From Marisediminicola antarctica (lineage in GTDB: Bacteria > Actinomycetota > Actinomycetes > Actinomycetales > Microbacteriaceae), in contig NZ_CP017146.1 in NCBI RefSeq assembly GCF_009930795.1, forward strand, positions 1,860,001-1,924,000: a stretch of 64,000 nt of DNA. Reading direction: 5' to 3'. Shown one piece after another: positions 17,021 to 24,174 of the stretch. The notes under the pieces are model-generated. The model saw only the letters and a list, made by a program, of their open reading frames with translations. It ran no database searches and was not told the origin of the DNA. Made by a program: the position numbers and the translations under genes. Position 1 is the first letter of the stretch; every line of letters starts with the position of its first letter.

Positions 17021-18196
17021 ATTATCCAGCCCATCTCCGCCGGCCTCATCGGCGCGATCACCGGATTCGCCAGCTCGTTCGCGATCGTCATCGCGGGCCT
17101 GCGCGCGGTGGGGGCGACCGAGGAGCAGGCGGCGTCCGGGCTGCTCATCCTCTGCCTGACCCAGGGGCTCGTGGCGATCGTGCTGTCGTGGCGGTTTCGG
17201 ATGCCGCTGTCGTTCGCCTGGTCCACCCCCGGAGCCGCGCTGCTCGTGACCGCCGAGGCGACGACGGGGGACTTCTCGGCCGCGGTCGGCGCGTTCATCG
17301 TGTGTGGAGCGCTGATCGCCGTGACGGGCGCCTGGCCTGCTCTCGGGCGCGCCATCACCCGCATCCCTCGGCCGATCGCGAGCGCGATGCTCGCCGGCAT
17401 CCTGCTCCCCATCTGCATTGCGCCCGTCACGGCCTCGGTCGCCGAGCCGCTGCTCGCCCTCCCGATCGTGATCGTCTGGCTGGTTCTGTCACGCCTCGCG
17501 CCGCGCTGGGCTGTGCCGTCCGCGATGATCGTAACGGCGATTGTGGTGGCGCTCTCGGTGGGCACCGGATGGCTTGGCGCCGGGGTCGTCGCGCCGCAGC
17601 TGAGTTTCGTGCCGCCGAGCTTCGACCTGCTCGTGATCGTGAGCCTGGGGCTGCCGCTGTTCGTCGTGACCATGGCCGGCCAGAACGTACCGGGGTTCGC
17701 CGTGCTCTCGACCCTCGGGTTCCCACCGCCGCGTCCCGCCCCGATCCTCATCGGCTCCGGGCTCGTCTCGATGGGTGGGGCGCTGTTCGGCGGGCACGTC
17801 ATCAACCTCGCTGCACTCACCGCGGCCATCATGGCCGGTCCCGACGCGCACCCCGAACACGCCAAGCGCTGGATCGCCGCCGTCGCGGGAGGCGCGTTCT
17901 ACCTCGTCCTGGGCCTCGGCGCCGGCCTCGCCACCGCCCTCGTCACCGCCTCCCCGCCGATCCTCATCACGGCGGTCGCGGGCCTCGCCCTCATCGGAGC
18001 CTTCATCTCGTCGGTCACCGCAGCGCTCGAGACGCCGGAGCACCGGCCGGTCGCCGCAATAACCTTCCTGGTCGTTGCCTCGGGAATCGTCATCGGAGGC
18101 ATCGGCTCGGCCTTCTGGGGACTCGTCGTCGGCGGGCTCGCGATGCTCTGGTTGGGCTTCAGACGCCGCCCCGCGCCAGCGCGCACGGCACCGTAA
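17021..18196 (+). CDS. BenE-like permease with unresolved start codon
   Basis: A polytopic membrane protein with 10-12 helices and family-like segments GLRAVGATEEQAASGLLILCLTQG, PLSFAWSTPGAALLVTAEATTGDFSAAVGAFI and VTMAGQNVPGFAVL, as in benzoate:H+ symporters of the BenE family. Coding-like sequence (PISAGLIGAITGFASSFAIVIAG, clearly the first helix) extends upstream of the first conventional start, GTG at 17108, back toward the clpX stop in the same frame. No ATG, GTG or TTG exists there. ATT at 17021 is the best rare-start candidate and gives 391 residues, the usual family length. A GTG start would delete helix 1. Substrate (aromatic acid) is inferred from the family. Confidence 0.7.
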   Translation: MIQPISAGLIGAITGFASSFAIVIAGLRAVGATEEQAASGLLILCLTQGLVAIVLSWRFRMPLSFAWSTPGAALLVTAEATTGDFSAAVGAFIVCGALIAVTGAWPALGRAITRIPRPIASAMLAGILLPICIAPVTASVAEPLLALPIVIVWLVLSRLAPRWAVPSAMIVTAIVVALSVGTGWLGAGVVAPQLSFVPPSFDLLVIVSLGLPLFVVTMAGQNVPGFAVLSTLGFPPPRPAPILIGSGLVSMGGALFGGHVINLAALTAAIMAGPDAHPEHAKRWIAAVAGGAFYLVLGLGAGLATALVTASPPILITAVAGLALIGAFISSVTAALETPEHRPVAAITFLVVASGIVIGGIGSAFWGLVVGGLAMLWLGFRRRPAPARTAP

Positions 18197-18217
18197 GAGT
18201 GCACGGACGATTGCCCC

Positions 18218-18265
18218 GCCCATCGACATTGCGCGGCGATATTGCCCATCGACATTTCGCGGCGA
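18218..18265. repeat. 22-bp direct duplication
   Basis: GCCCATCGACATTGCGCGGC plus GA (18218-18239) recurs at 18244-18265 with one mismatch, spaced by TATT. It fills most of the gap between the BenE gene and the luciferase-like gene, and the second copy lies only 37 bp before the preferred start of the latter. Confidence 0.8.
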
Positions 18266-18301
18266 GGAATGCCAGAGCGTCCTCGCCGGTTCTCGCTGGG
18301 G

Positions 18302-19315
18302 ATGACTTCCTTCAGCGCGATCCCGCTCTCCGTTCTCGACCTCGCCACGGTCCGCGCCGGAATGACCAACGCCGAGGCCCTTGCCCAGACGATCACGACG
18401 GCGAAGGCGGCCGACGAGCTGGGCTATCGGCGCTTCTGGGTGGCCGAGCACCACGGCATGGCCGCCGTCGCGAGCTCCGCGCCCGCGGTGCTCATCGGGG
18501 CAATCGCCGCGGCGACCACACGAATCCGGGTGGGATCGGGCGGCGTGATGCTGCCCAACCACTCCTCGCTCGTGATTGCCGAGCAGTTCGGAACCCTCGT
18601 TGCCCTGCACGGCGACCGCATCGATCTGGGGCTCGGACGCGCGCCGGGCACTGACGGGCTCACCGCACGGATGCTGCGCCGCAACGTGCAGAACGAGACC
18701 GCCGACGATTTCCCGCAGCAGGTTGTCGAACTGCTCGCGCTCTTCGGCATCGTCCCGCCGCTCGAGAACGGCGTCGGTGCGACTGTCGTCGCGGTGCCAG
18801 GCGCTGGCGACGCGCCGCTCATGTGGCTGCTGGGCTCGAGCGGCTTCAGCGCGCAGCTCGCCGGCATCATGGGCCTGCCCTTCGTGTTCGCCCACCACTT
18901 CGCCGGCACCGCGGAGACGCCGCGCGCTTTCGAGCTGTACCGCGAGCGGTTCACACCCTCCGCTGTGCTCGAGAAGCCGCTTGCGATGGTCTCGGTGGCG
19001 ACGGTCGTCGCCGACGATGCGAAGGAGGCTTCCCGGCTCGCACTGCCCCACAACCTCTGGGCGGTGCGGTTGCGACAGGGCGGCCGACCCGGTGCCGTGC
19101 CCACCCTCGCCGAGGCGGAGGCACACCCGTGGACCGAGGGCGAGCGCGCGTTCGCCGCGGAACGCAACGCCCAGCAGGCGGTAGGCTCCCGCGAGCACGT
19201 GCGGTCGCGGGTGAGTGCCCTCGTCGAGGCGACGGGAGCGAACGAGGTCATCCTCGTGCCGCAGGGCCCCGACCTCGAGTCCCGGCTGCGCACCCTGACG
19301 GAACTCGCGGCCTGA
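18302..19315 (+). CDS. LLM class flavin-dependent oxidoreductase
   Basis: 337 residues from ATG 18302; in-frame starts at 18242 and 18269 would add sequence derived from the 22-bp duplication, so the internal Met is preferred. [58 protein letters not shown] and [12 protein letters not shown] are hallmarks of the bacterial luciferase-like group that annotators name MsnO8 / YhbW-type. It uses reduced flavin and O2 on an unknown substrate. It may be cotranscribed with the following small gene, which starts 48 bp downstream. Confidence 0.93.
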   Translation: MTSFSAIPLSVLDLATVRAGMTNAEALAQTITTAKAADELGYRRFWVAEHHGMAAVASSAPAVLIGAIAAATTRIRVGSGGVMLPNHSSLVIAEQFGTLVALHGDRIDLGLGRAPGTDGLTARMLRRNVQNETADDFPQQVVELLALFGIVPPLENGVGATVVAVPGAGDAPLMWLLGSSGFSAQLAGIMGLPFVFAHHFAGTAETPRAFELYRERFTPSAVLEKPLAMVSVATVVADDAKEASRLALPHNLWAVRLRQGGRPGAVPTLAEAEAHPWTEGERAFAAERNAQQAVGSREHVRSRVSALVEATGANEVILVPQGPDLESRLRTLTELAA

Positions 19316-19363
19316 GCCACGCTGATTCGCCGAGGGCGTGCCGAACGCCTATCGTTGACCGAC

Positions 19364-19768
19364 ATGATTTCGCGACGAGAAGCTGCCCTGCGCCTGGACA
19401 TTCCTATCGAGATGGCGCAACGTCACGGGCTCGGTACGTGGGTGTCGGAGGAGGAGCTTGCCGCAATCGAGAGCGAGCCGCCAGCCTGGCTCGTGCAGTC
19501 GCGCGCGAACCGCACGGGTAAGAAGCCCGTCTGGGTGCGCCTGGAGTGCGACGTGTGCGGATTCGGCGAATCGGTGCGGCCGAAGAAGTGGTGGCCGCAG
19601 TTCACGTTCATCAGCTGCGATCACCACTCTATTCACGACCTGCCGGAACCCGCAGGCGGGCACGTCCGCCGTGAGTTCGACGGGATCGGCAGCCGCTTCA
19701 TCGGCATCCTGGACGATGCTCCCGATGCTCCCGAGGGGCCCGACGCTCCCGACCAGCCAGCCTCCTAG
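19364..19768 (+). CDS. Hypothetical protein with CxxC...CxxH motif
   Basis: 134 residues starting MISRREAALRLDIP. The first 30 residues resemble a helix-turn-helix-like start (ALRLDIPIEMAQRHGLGTWVSEEEL). The middle contains LECDVCGFGESVRPKKWWPQ and ISCDHH, a possible zinc site. The tail is Asp-Ala-Pro repetitive (DAPDAPEGPDAPD). I recognise no named family. Its stop shares CTAG with the convergent M3 peptidase stop (4-bp overlap). TTG at 19355 is an alternative start three codons upstream. Confidence 0.7.
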   Translation: MISRREAALRLDIPIEMAQRHGLGTWVSEEELAAIESEPPAWLVQSRANRTGKKPVWVRLECDVCGFGESVRPKKWWPQFTFISCDHHSIHDLPEPAGGHVRREFDGIGSRFIGILDDAPDAPEGPDAPDQPAS

Positions 19769-21810
19769 CTCAGGCCGCGCCGCTTCAGCAGTGGCTCGAT
19801 CACGGCATCCCGGCCCCGGAAGTCGCGGTAGGCCTCGAGCGGGTCTTTCGAGCCGCCGACACCCAGCAGGCGGTCGCGGAACCTGTCGCCGTTCGCACGG
19901 GTAAGCCCGCCGTTCTCCGTGAACCAGTCGACAGTGTCGGCGTCGAGCACCTCGCTCCAGATGTACGAGTAGTACGCCGCCGCGTACCCGCCCGAGAAGG
20001 TGTGTGCGAAGTAGGTGGACGAGTACCGCGTCGGCACCGCCGGGTTGTCGAGCCCGGCGGCAGCGAGAGCGTCCCGCTCGAATGCGGCGACGTCGGTGAC
20101 TGTCGCGTCCGGTCCGATGGCGTGCCAGGCCTGGTCGAGCAGCGCCGCGGCGAGGTACTCCGACGTCGCGAACCCCTCGTTGAAGGCGGACGACGCCTGC
20201 AGCTTCGCCACCAGCTCCTCCGGCATCCGCTCGCCGGTCTCGTAGTGCACGGCGAAGTTCGCGAGAACCTCCGGCCACAGCATCCACATCTCGTTCACCT
20301 GGCTGGGGAACTCGACGAAGTCCCGGTACACGTTCGTGCCGGAGAACATCGGGTAGGTCACGCGTGCGAAAAGCCCGTGCAGCGCGTGGCCGAACTCGTG
20401 GAAGAACGTGTTCACGAGGTCGTAGGTCAGCAGGGTCGGGGTTCCGGCGGCGGGCCCCGGCACGTTGAGGTTGTTGACGACGACCGTCGGATGCCCGAGC
20501 AGGCGTGATTGGGAGATGAGCGCATTCATCCAGGCACCACCCCGCTTCGAGTCGCGGGTGTAGAGGTCGAGTAGGTAGAGGCCGATCTCCTCGCCGCCCT
20601 CGTTGCGTACCTCGAATACGCGCACCTCCGGGTGGTAGCCGACGAGGTCGGCGCGTTCGGTGAAGGTCACCCCGTAGAGCTTCTCGGCGGCGAAGAAGAT
20701 GCCGTCGTGCAGCACCCGCTCAGCCTCGAAGTACGGGCGCATCGAGGCGGTGTCGACGTCGTACTTCGCCGCGCGCACCTTCTCGCTATAGAAGTCCCAA
20801 TCCCACGCCTCGATCTGGTGCCCGGCAAGAGCCTCCAGCTCGGCCTGCTCGGCCCTGGCATTTCTGGCCGCGGGCGGAGCGAGCCGGCCGAGCAACTCGG
20901 ACACCCTCGCGGGGCTCTGCGCGGTCGAGTCGGCGGTGACGTAGGCGGCGTGCGAGGCGAACCCGAGAAGCGCGGCCCGCTCTGCCCGGATGCGGGTGAT
21001 CTCAAGAACGAGGGCGCGGGTGTCGTGGTCGCCCCCACGGATGCCGCGGGACCGGGAGGCCTCCATGATGCGCTGGCGCACGTCGCGCCTGATGAGCTGG
21101 GAGAGATACGGATGCCCAGTCGGCAGCACCAGGGTGATGAGGTACTTGCCGTCAAGCCCGCGCTCGGCCGCTGCGGTGGCTGCAGCCGAGATGTCGTCGC
21201 GTGAGAGGCCGTCGAGCTCGGCGACGTCATCGATGACGACGGCGAGATCGTTGCTGTCGGCGAGCAGGTTCTTCTCGAACCTGGTCGTGAGCGTCGACAG
21301 CTCGCGGTTGTAGTCGCGCAGGGCCTGCTTCTCCGTCTCGCCCAGGCCGGCGCCGGCGAGGGTCAGCTCGGCGAAGTGGCGGTCGACGAGGTACCGGGTC
21401 TCGGGGTCGAGGGGAGCGGTGCCCGCGTCGGTGCCAGCGTGGATGCCAGCGTGGATGGCGGCGACGCGCGCGTAGAGAGCCGGATCGAGCCGGATCGCAT
21501 CGGAGTGCGCCGCCATCCGCGGTGCGATCTCCTCCTCGAGCGCGGAGACGAAGTCGTCGTTGTCAGCGGAGCTCTTGTTGTAGAAGACGCTCGCGACCCG
21601 CTCGAGCAGCTGCCCGCTGCGCTCGAGCGGAAGCAGGGTGTTCTCGACCGTCGGCGCGTCCGGATCGGCGCTGATTGCCGCGACCTCCGCGAGCTGCTCG
21701 GTGAAACCCGCGTCGAAGGCGGGCCGGAAATGCTCCGGCGCGATCTCGGCGAACGGAGGGAGGCCGTGGGGGAGCGTGCTCGGGGCGAGGAACGGGTTGG
21801 GATGCGACAT
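19765..21810 (-). CDS. M3 family zinc metallopeptidase (peptidyl-dipeptidase Dcp / oligopeptidase A type)
   Basis: 681 residues, the usual length. The N-terminus NPFLAPSTLPHGLPPFAEI is typical of Dcp. The zinc site is FFHEFGHALHGLF (HExxH, first His near residue 471), with the third ligand in the downstream FVEFPSQVNEMW glutamate. The C-terminal RDRLLGVGGSKDPLEAYRDFRGRD is a family signature. Cytosolic (no signal peptide). It removes dipeptides or cleaves short oligopeptides, consistent with a role downstream of Clp proteolysis. It lies 26 bp downstream of the glycosyltransferase on the same strand. Confidence 0.96.
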   Translation of the reverse strand: MSHPNPFLAPSTLPHGLPPFAEIAPEHFRPAFDAGFTEQLAEVAAISADPDAPTVENTLLPLERSGQLLERVASVFYNKSSADNDDFVSALEEEIAPRMAAHSDAIRLDPALYARVAAIHAGIHAGTDAGTAPLDPETRYLVDRHFAELTLAGAGLGETEKQALRDYNRELSTLTTRFEKNLLADSNDLAVVIDDVAELDGLSRDDISAAATAAAERGLDGKYLITLVLPTGHPYLSQLIRRDVRQRIMEASRSRGIRGGDHDTRALVLEITRIRAERAALLGFASHAAYVTADSTAQSPARVSELLGRLAPPAARNARAEQAELEALAGHQIEAWDWDFYSEKVRAAKYDVDTASMRPYFEAERVLHDGIFFAAEKLYGVTFTERADLVGYHPEVRVFEVRNEGGEEIGLYLLDLYTRDSKRGGAWMNALISQSRLLGHPTVVVNNLNVPGPAAGTPTLLTYDLVNTFFHEFGHALHGLFARVTYPMFSGTNVYRDFVEFPSQVNEMWMLWPEVLANFAVHYETGERMPEELVAKLQASSAFNEGFATSEYLAAALLDQAWHAIGPDATVTDVAAFERDALAAAGLDNPAVPTRYSSTYFAHTFSGGYAAAYYSYIWSEVLDADTVDWFTENGGLTRANGDRFRDRLLGVGGSKDPLEAYRDFRGRDAVIEPLLKRRGLS

Positions 21811-21836
21811 CCCTCCACCCTAGGGTCGTCGCAGGA

Positions 21837-23093
21837 TTATCGCGTTGCCCCCTCCGACGCGCGCGCGATGACCCTCTCCTTCGCACGACGGGCCGTCTTG
21901 CGGTACGCGCGCTCGGTGTCGATCGCGACCTGCTCCCAGGTGAACCGAGCCGCGACCCGCCGCGAACCGGCTACTCCGAGGCTCGCCATCCTGCCGTCGT
22001 CGGCGAGTAGGCACGAGAGCGCTGTAGCGATAGCCTCCGCATCCTGCGGCGGCACGTGAACCCCCGTGATTCCGTCGATGACAGTATCGATGAGGCCCCC
22101 GACCCCGCTGGCCACGACGGGGATGCCGCACGCCATCGCCTCGAGCGCGACGACCCCCGAGGTCCCATGCCGGGGGGCGCAGATGACGGCGTTGGCCGAC
22201 CTCAGAATTGCGGGCATGGAGGCGTGCTCAAGCGGGCCACGCAGCTCGACGCGATCCGCGACCCCGAGTTCGCGAGCGAGCGTGCGAAGCATGGCCGTCG
22301 CAGGGTCGCTGTCGCCCGCGTGGGCTCCGACGGCGCCACCGACGATGATGAGCTCGGCGTCGACTCCCTCGTCAACGAGCCGTGCGAACGCCTGAATGAC
22401 GAGATCGAATCTATTGCTGGGCTGGAGTCGGCCGACCGTGACGAGGCGCAATGGCCGTGCCCGCTCCTCGATCTCGCCGCTCGTGCCGAATCGTCGCAGA
22501 TCCACGCCACACGGCACTACCGAGATCGCACCAGTGGGAATGCCGAGGGACTTGAGCTCGAAGGCCTCGTCCGTGCATGTTCCGATGACGCTGTCCACGT
22601 TGCGCGCGACCCAGGGTTCGAGCCACTCGCGGTCAGGCGGACTCGTTTCTGCGGTGGCGCCGTTGCGATGCGAGACCACGCCGAGTCCGTGGAAGGTCTG
22701 AGCCACAGGAATGTCCCGCGGCGCACCGATGCGGCGGGCGGCGTCGATAGCCGCTATTCCCGAGGTCCAGAGATGGCTGTGAACGATATCCGGCTTGGAG
22801 CGCAGCCAGTCCACACCGAGGCCGTCAGCGAGGTCGGCGAGGTGTGTCAGCAACTCCTCCTCGGGAAGTTGCTCGGTGGGTCCCGCCGTGAGGTGCACGA
22901 GTTCGAACCGTGGGGAGATCTCGACGCGATCGGGTAGCCCCGGGACATCCCTCCGCGTGTAGACGGTGACGTGATGCCCGCGCCGGGCGAGCGCGGTGGC
23001 GAGCGCGGCGACGTACACGCTCCGTCCACAGGCATCCAGCCCACCGATGGCGGCAAGCGGACTCGCGTCTACCGAGACCATGCTGATTCTCAT
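21837..23093 (-). CDS. Glycosyltransferase family 4 protein
   Basis: 418 residues from ATG 23093, preceded by AGGAGACGACTCG; an in-frame ATG at 23156 is less likely. The N-terminal Rossmann half has VSVDASPLAAIGGLDACGRSVYV with the glycine-rich loop, and HSHLWTSGI. The C-terminal half has RLVTVGRLQPSNRFDLVIQAF and the donor-binding APRHGTSGVVALEAMACGIPVVAS, equivalent to the E-x7-E motif. The layout resembles MshA-type and sucrose-phosphate-synthase-like GT-B enzymes. It transfers a sugar from an NDP-sugar; the acceptor is unknown. No mycothiol or exopolysaccharide partner lies nearby. Confidence 0.9.
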   Translation of the reverse strand: MRISMVSVDASPLAAIGGLDACGRSVYVAALATALARRGHHVTVYTRRDVPGLPDRVEISPRFELVHLTAGPTEQLPEEELLTHLADLADGLGVDWLRSKPDIVHSHLWTSGIAAIDAARRIGAPRDIPVAQTFHGLGVVSHRNGATAETSPPDREWLEPWVARNVDSVIGTCTDEAFELKSLGIPTGAISVVPCGVDLRRFGTSGEIEERARPLRLVTVGRLQPSNRFDLVIQAFARLVDEGVDAELIIVGGAVGAHAGDSDPATAMLRTLARELGVADRVELRGPLEHASMPAILRSANAVICAPRHGTSGVVALEAMACGIPVVASGVGGLIDTVIDGITGVHVPPQDAEAIATALSCLLADDGRMASLGVAGSRRVAARFTWEQVAIDTERAYRKTARRAKERVIARASEGATR

Positions 23094-23220
23094 CGAGTCG
23101 TCTCCTCGCCGTGCTGCCGGGTGCTGGATTTCCAGAGAACTGAATATTTTGCTCATCCGGTAGGACTTGAGAAGCCGGCGGCGTGCGGGTATGCCCGTCG
23201 GAGACGGTGCGTCGAGAGGC

Positions 23221-23469
23221 CTAGTCGTCGTCCTCCGGGTCGTCGCGGTGTGCCACGAGTGCGACGTCGCTGACGTCGTCGTAGCGGATGACGGTTCCGT
23301 CGTCGAGGTCGACGATGGGCCGCCCCTCGAGCCATGTGAGGGTCCAACGCCACTGGCTTGTGTCAGTGCCGGTCAGCTCCGACTCGATGTCGTTCACGGC
23401 CGAGACGACGGCGGCCGGGACGCGGTCGGGGACTTCGCCTCCGATGGGCCAGCGCGTTCCGAGTTGCAT
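23221..23469 (-). CDS. Small acidic hypothetical protein
   Basis: 82 residues from ATG 23469 with a clear AGGAGCACC ribosome-binding site. The sequence MQLGTRWPIGGEVPDRVP and the acidic end HRDDPEDDD give no domain. The central TWLEGRPIVDLDDGTVIRYD suggests a small beta-rich fold. Not recognised. Its 5' side carries an 11-bp tandem array that fills the gap to the preceding lipoprotein gene on the same strand. Confidence 0.6.
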   Translation of the reverse strand: MQLGTRWPIGGEVPDRVPAAVVSAVNDIESELTGTDTSQWRWTLTWLEGRPIVDLDDGTVIRYDDVSDVALVAHRDDPEDDD

Positions 23470-23479
23470 GGTGCTCCTA

Positions 23480-23523
23480 TTCTGGTTGGCTTCTGGTTGG
23501 CTTCTGGTTGGCTTCTGATTGGC
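23480..23523. repeat. 11-bp tandem repeat, four copies
   Basis: TTCTGGTTGGC occurs at 23480, 23491 and 23502, with a one-base variant at 23513-23523 (TTCTGATTGGC). The array ends exactly at the lipoprotein stop codon and begins just upstream of the ribosome-binding site of the 82-residue gene. If the two genes are cotranscribed it lies within the intercistronic mRNA as GCCAACCAGAA units. Confidence 0.92.
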
Positions 23524-24174
23524 CTAGTCTGCTGGGTCCGAGCGGATTTCCAGGATGGTTTCGAGCTCGACGCCGTCGAAGGCCTCTGTGGCGGCCCGGG
23601 TGGGGAACCCGCACTCGTCGACAGGCGCATACACGGGCGTGATTCCTGCCGAGGTACCCACCCACACGATGAGCGGGTCGGCGGCGAGCTGGATGCAGGC
23701 GCCCGTGGTGGCGGGCTCGTTCGGTGCGGAGTAGGCCGCGAGGAGGTCATCGCCGCCGGCGATGACGCGACTGGCCCGCTGCACGTCCGGCAACGCGCCG
23801 TTGCCGCTATCGCGCCCGTCTTCGCCTTCGCCGCCGCCGTTGGTCGACAGGATGTCGCTCGCCGAGCACACGTAAATATTGAGCACCGCGACGATATCGC
23901 CATCGAAGTGCTGGGCGTCGGCTGCGGGGCAGTACTCGAGCAGCTCGCGTGCGGTGACAGGCACGAGCGGCCGGCGCAGCACGGGTTCGGCGGTGCTGGG
24001 AGGGTCGCTGCTGGGAGGGTCGCTGCTGGGAGGGTCGCTGCTGGGCGGATCGGTGCTGCTCGACGCCGGATCCGGCTCGCCGCCGGGCGGCGCCGTGGTG
24101 GCGCATCCGGCGAGAGCGAGCGCCGACACGAGGGCGACAACGATCCGAAGCCCCGCGCCGACGCGCACGCTCAT
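23524..24174 (-). CDS. Lipoprotein of unknown function, coupled to valS
   Basis: 216 residues. A lipobox ALALAGC gives a lipidated N-terminal cysteine. A spacer of four PPSSD repeats follows, then a globular domain with four or five cysteines (YCPAADAQ, IYVCSAS, GACIQL, DECGFP) that may form disulfides outside the cell. Its ATG overlaps the valS stop as TGATG, so it is probably translationally coupled to valyl-tRNA synthetase. No known family is recognised. The longer in-frame ORF to 24492 is valS shadow. Confidence 0.8.
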   Translation of the reverse strand: MSVRVGAGLRIVVALVSALALAGCATTAPPGGEPDPASSSTDPPSSDPPSSDPPSSDPPSTAEPVLRRPLVPVTARELLEYCPAADAQHFDGDIVAVLNIYVCSASDILSTNGGGEGEDGRDSGNGALPDVQRASRVIAGGDDLLAAYSAPNEPATTGACIQLAADPLIVWVGTSAGITPVYAPVDECGFPTRAATEAFDGVELETILEIRSDPAD

